NCBI GenBank assembly: GCA_002887195.1
Contig: PJAB01000123.1
Span: 1-39,582 of the forward strand
Direction: 5' to 3'
DNA: 39,582 nt
Source of the DNA: Chrysochromulina parva
Taxonomy: Eukaryota; Haptophyta; Prymnesiales; Chrysochromulinaceae
The notes under the pieces are model-generated. The model worked only from the letters and a program-made list of their open reading frames with translations. It was not told the origin of the DNA and made no database searches. This document shows, piece after piece, positions 1 through 9,918 of this stretch (positions are counted from its first letter, which is position 1; every line of letters begins with the position of its first letter). The position numbers and the translations under genes were made by a program.

Positions 1-27
1 AAAAAAAAAAAAAAAAAAAAAAAAAAA
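1..27 (-). terminator. RNA polymerase III terminator (poly-T run)
   Basis: Positions 1-27 are all A on the plus strand, giving an uninterrupted T run on the strand of the tRNA-Pro gene and beginning 3 nt beyond its 3' end. Four or more T residues are enough for Pol III termination. The run is far longer than needed, and its true length is unknown because it begins at the window edge. Confidence 0.7.
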
Positions 28-30
28 GCT

Positions 31-102
31 GGGGACAGCGGGGAATTGAACCCCGGACCTCCTCCACCCTAAGAAGGAATCATACCACTAGACCACTATC
101 CC
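31..102 (-). tRNA. tRNA-Pro (anticodon AGG)
   Basis: The minus strand folds into a full cloverleaf of 72 nt. The acceptor stem is GGGATAG/CTGTCCC (one U-G pair), the anticodon stem CCTTC/GGAGG encloses the loop TTAGGGT, and the T stem CGGGG/CCCCG encloses TTCAATT. The anticodon AGG (68-70) reads proline CCU/CCC codons. The discriminator base is C, as is usual in eukaryotic tRNA-Pro, and no intron is present. The D and T arms also supply the internal A-box and B-box promoter elements. A run of 27 T on the transcribed strand follows 3 nt after the gene. CCA is not encoded. Confidence 0.95.
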
Positions 103-254
103 GATCGGTTCTCAAATTTCCTCGCACATTGACTAATAAATCCTGAAGATGTTGTGAGTGAACCCCTGGACCGATTTAGAGAATTGCTCTTAGCGCTTCC
201 TCTCACTGTCCTAGTCACCTAGGTGCTAGGCGCGGTGAGCACGCGGTTCTAACG

Positions 255-2297
255 ATGAATCCCTTGGTGGGGGACAGTATCCGGAGAACCCCTTGCCCGC
301 CTCCTTCAGAGGAAACGCACGAAGCAAAGAACGCTCGTGTCGCGCGCGCTCGCCGCGGTCCCGACATGCCCTCGCGCCAGCCTCGGCAGGCACGCGACCC
401 CATCAGCCTCGCGGGCCCGACAGCCTTCGACCTGATGGCCTCCGAGAAGCTCGAGGCTTTCATGGCCGTCGCGTCGCCCACCGAGACTCAGGAGGAGCAG
501 GACAAGCGCACGCACATCATCACGACGTTCACTGCGCTCTTCCGCGATTGGGTGCGCTCGGTGTGCCTGGCCAAGGGCTACGACGCCGAAACGGCCAACC
601 GCGCCGGCGGCCTGGTGCTCACCTCGGGCTCGTACCGCCTCGGGCTCAACGAGCGCGGCACCGACATCGACACCATCTGCGTCGCGCCGCGGATGGTGAC
701 GCGCGACGACTTCTTCGACAGCCTGAAGGTAATCCTCGAGGACCGTGACGAGGTCGAAAACCTGAGCGCCGTCGAGACCGCCAAGGTCCCCATCATCACC
801 TTCGACTTTGACGGCGTGAACTTGGACCTCCTCTTCGCGCAGCTGCCACTCGACGCGGTGCCTGAGACGCTGGACGTCAACGACGACGCGGTCTTGCAGG
901 GCGTCGACTTTGGCACCGAGAAGAGCCTCAACGGCCCGCGCGTCACCAACCTCATCGAGCAGCTCGTGCCCAGCTTCACGACCTTCCGCTCGTTGCTGCG
1001 CTGCGTGCGGCTCTGGGCCAAGCGACGCGGCCTCTACTCGAACAAGATGGGCTACCTGGGCGGTGTCAACTGCAACATCCTCTCGGCGTTCATCTGCCAA
1101 ATGTACCCGAACGCGGCGGTGAGCGTGCTGCTCCAAAAGTTCTTTTCCGTGCTGCGCGAGTGGCCGTGGCCCACCCCCATCGAGATCACGCCGCAGTACG
1201 ACGCGGGCCTCGGGCTCGAAGGCTGGGACCCGTCGCAGTACGGCAACCGGTTCCACGTGATGCCTATCCTGACGCCAGCATACCCGTCGATGAACTCGAC
1301 GGCGAATGTGTCGCGCAACACTCTGGACGTCATGATCTGGGAGATGAACGTTGCCCACGACAAGATGCGCGCCGCGCTCGCCCAGGGTGGCGACGGCTGG
1401 GAGAGGGTCTTCGAGCCGACCGATTTCGTCGTGTCGCTCGAAAAGTACCTGGCCGTCGAGATGTTCGTGTGCGGGCTGCCGGAGCACGAACGCGCGAGCA
1501 AGCTGCAGGGCTGGTGCGGCTACATCGAGTCGCGGCTGCGCTTCTTGGCCGAGAAGCTCGAGTACGGCCTCCCGATCGTCAACGTGCGACTGCTCCCAAA
1601 GAAGCTGCCGCTGCTCTCCGAACGCGCGCTCACGGACGCGCAGGGCGGCGACGGGCAGGCGTACCTGATTGGATTCGCCGTGGACCGCGACAGGCTGCAG
1701 GGCACCGACATCCACCTGACCAACAAGGTGGAGTCTTTCAAGGAGGAGATTTACGCGGGCGCCCTCAAAAACGGGCTGCTCACCGAGAGCGTCACGCGCG
1801 AGCACCTCCGGCTGCGAGTCGCGTACTTTAGCTCCTGGTCGGACATGCCCGATGAGGCCTTTGCGAGCCTCGGCGGGCGCGACGCGGCCTCTGACGCGCG
1901 CCGGCGCGTGCGGCGCGCGAAGCGCGAGGCGCGTGCGCGCGACCGGGCCGAGGCGGCGGCTGCGCTTGGTCCATCCTACTTGGGCACCGAGTACAACGAC
2001 GACGACGACCCAGCCTTCCTTGCGGGCGAGAGCGCTGGCACGGAAGCGCACGCGGGCGGCGCCGACGACGAGGCGGCGGCGCCGGGCATGGAATGGGCCA
2101 ACGGACGCGCTACCAAACGGCCCGCCGCTGAGCTCGACGACGGCGCCGGCGACGTGCCACCTGCCAAAGCGGCCAAGCCAGAGACGACAGGCCGCGTCGA
2201 GTCGCAGGAGCTCTTTGAGTCGCAGCCGCCCGCCGGCAGCGCCGCGCCGCCGGCGAGCAAGCCGGGGATCGCGAAGATCAAGCTGACGCTGACGTAG
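255..2297 (+). CDS. PAP: canonical nuclear poly(A) polymerase
   Basis: This enzyme adds poly(A) tails to cleaved pre-mRNA in the nucleus. The 680-aa frame has the nucleotidyltransferase signature GSYRLGL..GTDIDT near residues 125-140, which gives the first two metal-binding aspartates D137 and D139. The third is D191 in VNLDLLFA. The central domain with LWAKRRGLYSNKMGYLGGV and the RNA-binding domain follow up to about residue 540. The tail is low-complexity and acidic/basic with a bipartite-like nuclear signal (residues about 620-660), as in animal and plant PAPs. A second in-frame ATG at 366 begins just before the conserved N-terminal block and may be the real start; the first ATG has A at -3. 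No intron is needed. PGAM5 follows 129 bp downstream on the same strand. The 716-aa frame on the opposite strand is a GC-driven shadow. Confidence 0.95.
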   Translation: MNPLVGDSIRRTPCPPPSEETHEAKNARVARARRGPDMPSRQPRQARDPISLAGPTAFDLMASEKLEAFMAVASPTETQEEQDKRTHIITTFTALFRDWVRSVCLAKGYDAETANRAGGLVLTSGSYRLGLNERGTDIDTICVAPRMVTRDDFFDSLKVILEDRDEVENLSAVETAKVPIITFDFDGVNLDLLFAQLPLDAVPETLDVNDDAVLQGVDFGTEKSLNGPRVTNLIEQLVPSFTTFRSLLRCVRLWAKRRGLYSNKMGYLGGVNCNILSAFICQMYPNAAVSVLLQKFFSVLREWPWPTPIEITPQYDAGLGLEGWDPSQYGNRFHVMPILTPAYPSMNSTANVSRNTLDVMIWEMNVAHDKMRAALAQGGDGWERVFEPTDFVVSLEKYLAVEMFVCGLPEHERASKLQGWCGYIESRLRFLAEKLEYGLPIVNVRLLPKKLPLLSERALTDAQGGDGQAYLIGFAVDRDRLQGTDIHLTNKVESFKEEIYAGALKNGLLTESVTREHLRLRVAYFSSWSDMPDEAFASLGGRDAASDARRRVRRAKREARARDRAEAAAALGPSYLGTEYNDDDDPAFLAGESAGTEAHAGGADDEAAAPGMEWANGRATKRPAAELDDGAGDVPPAKAAKPETTGRVESQELFESQPPAGSAAPPASKPGIAKIKLTLT

Positions 2298-2426
2298 GCG
2301 AGCGCGCGCCGTGGAGAGCGGCGAGAGGCCGAGAGGCGACATGAGGCGACGTATTCGCAGTGTAGTGTAGCAGAGATGACGTAAGCAAGTCTTAGAAGAA
2401 ACGCGCCGTGTTTTCGTTCTCAGCCA

Positions 2427-3538
2427 ATGTTTAAAATGATACGAGTCGACACCCAAGACACCGGACCGGTGTTCACACGCTCATCAAGTTCCGCAAATAT
2501 GCGTCGGCATTCGATCCTCCTGCTCCGTCGAGGCGTTGCAGCCGCAGCGGGCCTTTCAGCCCTCGCCGCTGGCTCCGCCACCCTTGCTGAGGCGGCTGAG
2601 CAGAAGCAGCAGCAGCGCACGCGCCAGTGGCTGTGGACGATCGACGGCATCCAACTTCAGCGTGATGCAGAGACGGGCGAGACCGTCTATATAGACGAGA
2701 GCACAGGCGAAGTTCGGACGACGCGTCCAGTTTCCGTGCCGCCCGAAGCGTATGAGAACCGCTGGCGGAGGCTGCACGCGTGGGATGTTGAGCCCGTTGC
2801 GCACGGCAAGCAAGGCCGTGCCGCGAAGCACTTGCTACTCGTACGACATGCGCAGTACGACACCAACGGGAGCAACGACTCGCTGCGCGTGCTGACGCCG
2901 CTCGGATACCAGCAGACGGAGTACCTCGGCGCTCGTCTCCGCGCGATCCACGATGCCTCGGAGGGCAACTTCAAGGTGCGCACGTGATGCTGTCCACTCT
3001 GCGCCATGCGCACGACGACCTCCCTCACACGGCCTCACTCGGCTCACTCACAGGCGCGTCTTGCCGAGCGTCATGCCGCCCATCGCAGGGTCTCCGACTG
3101 GACGCACTCATCAGCTCCGATTTGACCCGCGCCATCCAGACCGCCGACGCCATCGCGCCGCGGCTCGTCGAGCCCGTGCGTTCCCGCAACGCCGACCTAA
3201 ACGAGGGTCGCCCGTGCCTACCCGAGCCACAGCCCGGCCACGCCTCGCACTACACCAATGATCAGCTCGACGGTGAGCGCATCGAGCGCGCGTATCGGCA
3301 GCTGTGCTCGCGGCCGCCGCCCTCCCAGGTGGGTGACACTACCGAGGTCGTCGTCTGCCACGCCAACGTGATACGGTACGTCGTGTGCCGAGCCTTACAG
3401 TTGCCACCGGAGGCTTGGCTGCGCTTCTCGGTCCCGCATGCCTCCATCACGCATCTCGTCATCCGCGCCAATGGCAGCGCCTCTGTGCGCTGCCTCGGAG
3501 ATGCCGGCCATCTCCCGGCGCCAATGGTCACGAGCTGA
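2427..3538 (+). CDS. PGAM5: PGAM5-like mitochondrial histidine phosphatase (two exons)
   Basis: Exons are 2427-2975 and 3089-3538; the 113-nt intron 2976-3088 (GTGCGC...CGCAG, phase 0) joins the two frames into a 332-aa protein. The product belongs to the phosphoglycerate-mutase-like histidine phosphatases and most resembles PGAM5, a Ser/Thr protein phosphatase of the inner mitochondrial membrane. Visible hallmarks are LLLVRHAQYD (catalytic His141), SSDLTRAIQTA, LNEGRPCLPEP, and a second catalytic His274 in VVVCHANVIRYVVCRALQ. The end, SITHLVIRANG..RCLGDAGHLP, is typical PGAM5. The N-terminus (M1 or M25 at 2499) is basic, then has an Ala/Gly hydrophobic stretch, fitting a mitochondrial membrane anchor. 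Residues about 67-105 look like a degenerate WW domain. The partner motif around ENRWRRLHAWD is only partly like the WDxNWD motif of animal PGAM5. Confidence 0.9.
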
Positions 3539-4945
3539 GACGTGCCGTGCCGTGGACGCGACGGATCACGGCGCACGAGTTTCTCGCACCACCCCGAGGT
3601 GCGAGGAGGCACCACGCCTCCATGCGCTCCACGCGCCGCGCTCGCCGACGCCGTCGGTGTGGCCGAGATATCGTCGATCGGAAGCCACGAACACTGGCTG
3701 ACTGACAGCTAGGCTTAAGCTAGTCTATCAAGTGCCCCTGCCAAAATGCAAAACGACGAGAACGAGTCGCCGGTTCGAGAGAGCGGCGCGCCTGGTGCGG
3801 CCTGCGGGCGGGATCGACGCGGGTTCCCGTTCCGGTTCGGACGCGCCGCGCCAACCCCGAACACACTGTCAGTACGCACTGTCGGCGCGCTGTGGGCCTG
3901 TGGCGGTCGCGCGCGCGGACCAGAGTCACCTGCGCGGGGCGTTAAAATAAGCACACCCCTCCACCCGCCCGCCTGACGCGCGCGCGGGCCGCGGGGGCGG
4001 GCGAGCGTGGACGTGCACGAAAACCCGAAAATTTCGCGACGCCCCACGCCGGTACGGCCGAAGAATCGCGCATGCCGAATCGGCGTTCCTGCATCCTGCT
4101 GCGCGGCGCCGGCGCACCTTTTTTGACCTAGGGGGACCTTCCCACTACTCAGGTAATTACCCCATAGGCTTTGAACACTGTGCGGGCGGCCCATGGTGCA
4201 CGGGTCCGGTCGGACGAGCGTCGCCGCGACGGCCCCCGCCGCGCGCCGGACGCCCGCGCGCGCGCGACCGGGGGGCACCGGCCGCGTTGACCTGTCCGCC
4301 GAACGAACCCCGATCCACACACTCACACATGAGTCTTTTTATCTACTTATCGGCGGCGTGCGGTGTCAGTGGTTCACCGACCGGCGGAACGACGCGCGGC
4401 CGCGCCGCCGCCGGCGCGCCCGGCGCCAGACCGCGGTCGCCGCCGCCCCACCCTGGTGCGCGCCTGCGCGGCGGGTCGCCGCGCTCCGCGCGGCCGCGGG
4501 TCCGCAGCAACATTTGACGCCACAAACAGGTACACGAACAGTACACACAGAACACACTATCATTCCTCCGTGATGCCCCAGTTGTGCAACCGATGATCGC
4601 TGACATCCAGATAACGTCCGGGGGGGCGCTCTGTCCGCGACGCGACCGCCTTCCCCCTTCGCGTTCGCCGCACACTGATCCAGAGACACCGTAGCTACCG
4701 TTGCTTTAGTTGATCAGATGTACCGGCCAGAGAAGCCACCCCCAAGCCCAGGCCCAGCAGCACTCACAGCACACACGCCCATGCACTTCGCCCATCGCGC
4801 CAGCGCGCACCTACGTTGAGTGTGAGCCAATCCAGTGCACGAGCCGATCCACCTGCTCGTGCGGCCATGCTCGTCGGGTTCGGCCGTCGGCGAGCTTGCC
4901 ACCACTGCCATCACTGCCGCCGCCGAGGACCCTCCAGGCTCGTCA
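3539..4945. other. intergenic region, no gene recognised
   Basis: These 1.4 kb lie between the PGAM5 3' end and the acyl-CoA synthetase 3' end, so they are a convergent region. They are very GC-rich with CG/GC-rich runs and only short, overlapping frames of low quality on both strands. No tRNA, rRNA or snRNA fold was recognised. A GTACCGG motif, also seen in other intergenic stretches, lies at 4720-4726. A U1-like string on the minus strand near 4151-4163 was considered and rejected. Confidence 0.6.
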
Positions 4946-7034
4946 CTACTTCCTGTGCTGGGCCGGATTCTCGCCGAGGGCCACGTACATGGCGTCGATC
5001 TGCCCCTGGTACTTTTTGAGTAGCTGCGGCCGCTTGAGCTTGAACGTGGGCGTGAGGCAGTCGTTCTGGATCGAGAAGCCCTGTGCGAGGGAGACAGAGG
5101 GGATCGCGGCCCTCAGTGGCGCAATCAGTGCTCATCATCAGTGTGCCATGAGGCTGGCGTACCTGCGCGAGCTCATTGATGATGCCCTCAAGCACTACCT
5201 GCTGGGGCACCTCAAAGGTCTTAAGCTTGGCGTCCTTGCTCTCGCGCTTGACCTCGGAGAGGATGAGCTCGATGGCCTTGGGGTGCGCGGCGATCTTCTC
5301 GGTGGTCATGCCCTCCTCGTACCAACCGTCCTCCTTGGCCTTGGGGATGAGCGTCGTGAAGTCGGGCACGATGATCGCCACGAGCATTGGGAAGAACGAG
5401 TTGCCATACACAAACGGTTGCGCAATGTACTTGGACTTGACGAGCGCCATCTCGATCTTCTCGGCGGCGACGTACTCGCCCTGCGCGAGCTTGAAGATGT
5501 TCTTCTTGCGGTCGATGATCGAGAGCGTGCCGTCCTTGTTCCAGCGGCCGATGTCTCCTGTGTGCAGCCACCCGTCCTTTTCGAGCATCTTGTCCGTCTC
5601 CTCCTTGTTCTTGTGATAGCCTGAGAAGTTGCAGATGGAGCGCGTGCAGATCTCGCCCGTCGGCGGATCGTTCGAAGAGACGTAGTTCATCTCGGGCACA
5701 TCCACCAGCTTCACCTCCGTCGTCGGCATCGGAGGGCCTACGTGGCCAGCGCGCGCGTCCGGCAGCAGCGCAAGCGTCGCGTTCGCGCAGTTCTCGGTCA
5801 TGCCGTAGCCTTGGATGACCGAGCAGCCGCAGCAGGCGACTAGGAACTCCTGAACGTGGATGGGCAAGGGCGCGGCACCCGAGATCATGATGCGCACGCA
5901 GCCACCGTGCAGCTTGGCGCCCAGCAGCTTGGCCAGGATTTTCCCGTACAAGGTCTTCTTGCCCTCTTGGACGGCGGCGATTTCCGTGTTGAGCATGTGG
6001 GAGATCAACTTCGCGAGCAAGGGCCTCATCTCGGAGATCTTGGCCATCGCGCCGTCGTAGAAGCGCTGGTAGACGCGGGGAACGCCCACGAAGAGCGTCG
6101 GCTTGAGTGCCAGGATGTCCTCCGTGATGAGCTTGATGTTGCCCGAGAAGAAGCCGACCGAGCCTCCCTTGGCAAAGATGGCATGCTCCACCATGGTCTC
6201 GAAGATGTGCGCGAGCGGCAGGTACGACAGGTAGCGGTCAGTGGGCAGCAGCTCGAGGCCCGCGCAATAGGAGGCGCCCGTGACGATCGCCACGTGCTTG
6301 ATGCACACGCCCTTCGGGTCGCCCGTCGTACCCGACGTGTACATGATGAAGGCGAGCTCCTCGCCGCTCGGCGGCGCGGGCGCGAGGGGCGCCTTCACGC
6401 CGTCCTCGGTGAGCTTCTTGAGATCCGTGAGCTTGCACGTATCGCTGAACTTGCTGCTCACCGCCTCGCTGATGTCACCCCACAGCGGCAGCGGCTGGAT
6501 CTGCACCACGAACTTGACGGTTGGGCAGTTCTTCATCACGCTGGCGACCGCCTCGAGCTTGCTCTGGTCGCAGAAGATCACCTTGAGTTCGGCGTGCTTG
6601 GCTTCGTACTCGACAATGTTGTCGCCGAGCGTGTCGTACACGGGCACGCACGTAAGGCCCCGCGAGAAGCCGCCAAGTGCGATGAGCGCCCACTCCATTG
6701 AGTTGGCCGCATAGATGCCCATAGTGTCGCCCGCTTTGAGCCCGAGCGCAGCCATGCCAGCGCCGATCGTGAGGATCTGCTCGTGCGCGGTCTGGTACGA
6801 GATGAACTCAAACTCGCCGAGCTTGCCGCTCTGGTCCTTGAGGCGCTTGCCCATGCAGCTGGCCGTGGGGTGTGCCTTCGCCGATGCCGCGAAGGAGCTG
6901 TACAGATCGGAGACGCCGTTCTTGCCCTGTGTGGGCAGCTCGGCGCTCGTCAGTCGTCGCGCCTTGCCCTCGCCTGCCACTGCAACCCCAACCTCCACGC
7001 TGTGCACCTCCGGCAGGCTCTGCGATCCTCCCAT
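4946..7034 (-). CDS. LACS: long-chain acyl-CoA synthetase (two exons)
   Basis: It activates long-chain fatty acids to acyl-CoA through an acyl-adenylate, consuming ATP and CoA. Exon 1 is 7034-5163, the 82-nt intron is 5162-5081 (GTACGC...CACAG, phase 0), and exon 2 is 5080-4946. The product is 668 aa, normal for the ACSL/LACS family. The AMP-binding P-loop YTSGTTGDPKG lies at about residues 232-242, followed by the PLAHIFE and QGYGMTE motifs. Then come HTGDIGRWNKDG and the DRKKNIFKLAQGEYVAAEKIE fatty-acid-binding signature. Exon 2 supplies the conserved end LTPTFKLKRPQLLKKYQ. The frame is open to a TTG at 7088, but the first ATG is at 7034. It begins MGGSQS, which fits an N-myristoylation signal (inference). 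No PTS1 is present at the C-terminus. Confidence 0.94.
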
Positions 7035-7462
7035 CCTTAGTTGACAAGTTGCCGAGCGATCGAGGGAGCCGCGACCAATTGCAATCAAAGAACGTTAATT
7101 ACTTTCGCGCGACTACGGTAGAACGTTACCCGCAATACGCCCCCACCCCGCGATCCCTTACACCGCCGCGCTCTGGAGTCTGGCCTGGTCCCGCTCACAA
7201 CTGCTGCCCCGCGTCTCGCCTCGGCTCTATACATGCCAACTCCACATGTCCTCAAGACATCTACACCGCATCGACGCGGCCCGGCAGTCTCGCTGCCGGA
7301 GCCACTGTACTACGTGGACGCGCTTCCCCTGCTCTCCCGCCTCGCCTCCCCCGCTTCCCCCGCTTCCCCACCCCCGATTGTAATCGCGGCAATGACATCA
7401 TCGCGCAGCCTCGCCATGTGCCGCATGTGCAAGACGGCGCGGCGAGCGGGCGGGCGGGGCGC
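7035..7462. other. intergenic region upstream of the acyl-CoA synthetase
   Basis: This stretch lies between two tandem minus-strand genes and should hold the acyl-CoA synthetase promoter and the 3' UTR of the upstream gene. It contains pyrimidine-rich C/T tracts (about 7318-7375). No gene and no convincing TATA box are visible. Confidence 0.5.
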
Positions 7463-9253
7463 CTAGCACGCACCCAGCACCATCCTGCGCACCGCCGCCC
7501 ACTGCTCATCCTTGTCGAGGGTCTGCTGCACGCCCTGCCAGAATAGTGTGCCCAGCTCGGAGGTCTTTGATCCTCGCCATGCGGTGGGGGTCTGCGGCAC
7601 GACGCAAGGGCCTGAGAAGTGTGTGGCGACCGTCGTGCGCAGCTTCAATTGCGGCTTGGGCAGCGTCCACGACGACGACAGCTTGGGAGGGGCTGCGGGC
7701 AGCGGCAGAGCACCGGTGGCGTCGTGGTGGACGCCGGCGGATGGCCCAGCGCCCGATGCAGCGCTCGATCCACTGCCCGCGCCCGATACAGCGCCCGAGG
7801 CGGCCGAAGGATGTATCGGCATCCCCATCGAGCCCGTGGGCGCCATGGTGGGCGCCATACCCATCGAGCCCGTGGGCGCGCGCTCGAAGAACGAGCGTGG
7901 CGCCAGCGACACTGCGTGCTCGCCCGCCGCCTCGACGCCACTGCTGCCGCTTCTATGAAAGCTGAACAGGTTGCGCGAGGGCGCCATGGTGGGCGCGGGC
8001 GCGGCCATCGGGGGCGAAGGCGCCTGAGCGAGCACCTCATCGAGGTCGGACACGTCACCCACGCCCCCCACCGCGCCCACGCCCGGGAGCGAGCCGAGCA
8101 CTGAGTGCAAGAAGCTCGCATCCTGGAATTTGGTCAGGTCGGAGGCGGCCGAGCCCGCCAACGCCGCGCCGTGGTCGGCACTTGCATGCAGACGGGGGTC
8201 CGAGCCCGCCAACGCCGCGCCTGCGGGCGCGCCTGCGGACGCGCCCGTGACGGCGCCGCGCACCGGTGGGCCTGCCGCCGCCTCGAGCAGCACGCCAGCG
8301 AGGCTGGTGCTCGTCGGACGCCTCCTGGCGCTGCCAGCGCCGCCGCCGCCGCTGCTGCTGCCGCTGCTGCTGCTCCCCAAGGCCTCGGCGCGCGGCGAAC
8401 GCGGCAAGCGTGGGGAGCCGGCGCCCAACTCGGCGCGCGGCGAACGCGGCATGCTCCTTCGCGGCGACGACGGTGCACTACCCGACGTGAGCGTGCTCGA
8501 CAGTGGCGCCGAGGACGGCCCCGCGCCGCTTGACGAAGCTGACGAGGCGCCTTTGGACTCCGACTCGAGGGCTGACGAGCGCGGGCTCAGAGGGGGGAAG
8601 GCGCGCACGCGGCGCGCCTTGCCGTCCGCCGTGCTCCTCGGCGAGGCCACCGTGCCCGTCGGCCGCGGAGTTGCCGAGCTTGTCGGCTTCTGGTCCGTCG
8701 GACAGGATCCCACAGCTTGGTTTCCCACAGCTTGGTTAGGCTTAGCTTGGCTAAGCTTCGGTGGGAGCGGCTGCGGCGGCAAGGGCAGTGTGGGGTACGG
8801 CTGCGGCTGCCGATGCGGCGTCCCTTCGGCGGGCGCGAGCGGCGACGGCGCCCTTTCGTCAGAGGCGGTCCGCGGCGCCTTCTTCTTCTTGGCCTTTTTG
8901 GACCCCCTTTCGTCGCTGTTCGCCCGCCCCGTGGCCGTCGTTGCTGGCAAGGCTGCTGGCAAGGCGGGCGGTTCGTCGAGCAGAGGCTCATGGGCTTCGC
9001 TCTTCGGCGTGCTCCGAGGGCTCCCATGGTGCGCCGCGGGCTCGGCTCTCAACTTGGGCTTCTCGATCTTCACCTCCCCGGGGCTTTTCTTCGCCTTGGC
9101 CTTCTTTGGCTTGGCCGGCGACTTCGCGGGCGGCGTTGCGGGTGCGACAACGGACTGCATGGGCGGAAGCACCACCTCGGTCGTCCGCACGCGCGAGCCC
9201 GGCGGCCGCATCGGCGAGCTCGCGGGCACGCGAGAAGCCGTCGAGGTGGGCAT
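7463..9253 (-). CDS. hypothetical low-complexity basic protein, probably nuclear
   Basis: A 596-aa frame opens with ATG at 9253 and has no recognised domain. The N-terminal third is rich in Pro, Ala and Lys, with two strong basic clusters (PKKAKAKKSPG near residue 47 and KKAKKKKAPR near residue 118) that resemble linker-histone tails and nuclear signals. The middle is Ser/Pro/Arg-rich with repeated PRSPRAE-type units. The C-terminal part has repeated TGSMGM and LAGSA units and ends in a less biased segment (FWQGVQQTLDKDEQWAAVRRM) that could be a short folded helix. A 381-aa plus-strand frame overlaps it. I prefer the minus strand because its ends and SP/KK-rich composition look protein-like. 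Most of it should be disordered. Function is unknown. Confidence 0.5.
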   Translation of the reverse strand: MPTSTASRVPASSPMRPPGSRVRTTEVVLPPMQSVVAPATPPAKSPAKPKKAKAKKSPGEVKIEKPKLRAEPAAHHGSPRSTPKSEAHEPLLDEPPALPAALPATTATGRANSDERGSKKAKKKKAPRTASDERAPSPLAPAEGTPHRQPQPYPTLPLPPQPLPPKLSQAKPNQAVGNQAVGSCPTDQKPTSSATPRPTGTVASPRSTADGKARRVRAFPPLSPRSSALESESKGASSASSSGAGPSSAPLSSTLTSGSAPSSPRRSMPRSPRAELGAGSPRLPRSPRAEALGSSSSGSSSGGGGAGSARRRPTSTSLAGVLLEAAAGPPVRGAVTGASAGAPAGAALAGSDPRLHASADHGAALAGSAASDLTKFQDASFLHSVLGSLPGVGAVGGVGDVSDLDEVLAQAPSPPMAAPAPTMAPSRNLFSFHRSGSSGVEAAGEHAVSLAPRSFFERAPTGSMGMAPTMAPTGSMGMPIHPSAASGAVSGAGSGSSAASGAGPSAGVHHDATGALPLPAAPPKLSSSWTLPKPQLKLRTTVATHFSGPCVVPQTPTAWRGSKTSELGTLFWQGVQQTLDKDEQWAAVRRMVLGAC

Positions 9254-9552
9254 GGCCGACGTGCGAGCGCTCTAGACCAACACGGCCAGCGCTTTCTGTG
9301 ACGTTTTTTCTCCAAAAACTTGCCTCTGAAAATAGCGCCCACAATTGACGTCAAAGTTGCGAGCTCGAGGCCTCGGTGATGGTCAGTCCCGCGGGTCTGA
9401 GCTAAAGGAGTTTTTCGGTCCACAGAAGGTCCCTCTTCTAACGCGTTATCTCTTCTCGGTTTTCGGGCACACTTCTTGGCTTGATGCACGCGGAAGCAGG
9501 GAAGCTTGAGGATTACATGTACCTTTGATCCTTGTAAAGGAAAGGAAAAAAC
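9254..9552. other. intergenic region between the low-complexity gene and tRNA-Sec
   Basis: About 300 bp with lower GC than the flanking genes. It should hold the minus-strand promoter of the gene starting at 9253. Nothing else is recognised apart from the T-run terminator next to the tRNA gene. Confidence 0.5.
9546..9551 (-). terminator. RNA polymerase III terminator of tRNA-Sec
   Basis: Six A on the plus strand give TTTTTT on the tRNA-Sec strand, one base (G) beyond the discriminator base. This is a canonical Pol III stop. Confidence 0.75.
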
Positions 9553-9640
9553 CGCCGGTCAGGGTGAGTCGAACACCTGGGACTTTTGATCCCCTACAGA
9601 TTTGAAGTCTGCACCCCATACCGATGAGGGTCAGCCCGGC
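9553..9640 (-). tRNA. tRNA-Sec, selenocysteine tRNA (anticodon UCA)
   Basis: The minus strand is 88 nt long and matches eukaryotic tRNA-Sec in length and fold. The anticodon loop CTTCAAA, with anticodon TCA at 9603-9605, sits on a GCAGA/TCTGT stem. The D arm has a long stem (CCTCA/TGGGG), the variable arm is long and paired (GGGA/TCCC), and the T stem has only 4 bp (GGTG/CACC) around TTCGACT. The acceptor is the 9-bp type, GCCGGGCTG against CTGACCGGC, with two internal mismatches (G-A and U-U). The discriminator is G. This 9/4 architecture and UCA anticodon define Sec tRNA, which decodes UGA in mRNAs with a SECIS element after serylation and conversion to Sec. No obvious selenoprotein gene is seen in the window. 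Confidence 0.92.
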
Positions 9641-9918
9641 TCGAACCATCCGCCATCACATTTCGTTCGAAGAGCGGTAACCCATCGAACAAAAACTACA
9701 AACCTAAAGAATTTGTAATTTAATGTGCTACAAGTAGTCCTGGAGATGAGTAGGACGCCGGCCGAAAAGGTGTCCAACGAGGTCGTGTAGACAGTCCACA
9801 CGTAGACCCTCCATAAGTGACATCCCACATCCTAAAAAGGGGAAGAGTTGGCAAAACACAGCGCAACCCCCCCCTCGGACGAGGCGACGAGGACACACGA
9901 ACTGATCGGGGATCGACC

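Noticed and set aside
306..2456. 716-aa open frame on the minus strand
   Set aside because: Antisense shadow of the poly(A) polymerase, caused by high GC at third positions.
4151..4163. Minus strand reads TAATTACCTGAG, one base from the 5' end of U1 snRNA
   Set aside because: The following sequence lacks the U1-70K loop, further U1 stems and a convincing Sm site; chance match.
4572..4610. Possible C/D box RNA (TGATG, ATGATC, CTGA)
   Set aside because: Boxes are imperfect and too close, with no terminal stem.
8130..9275. 381-aa plus-strand frame
   Set aside because: Opposite strand of the low-complexity gene; less protein-like ends, though the choice of strand is not certain.
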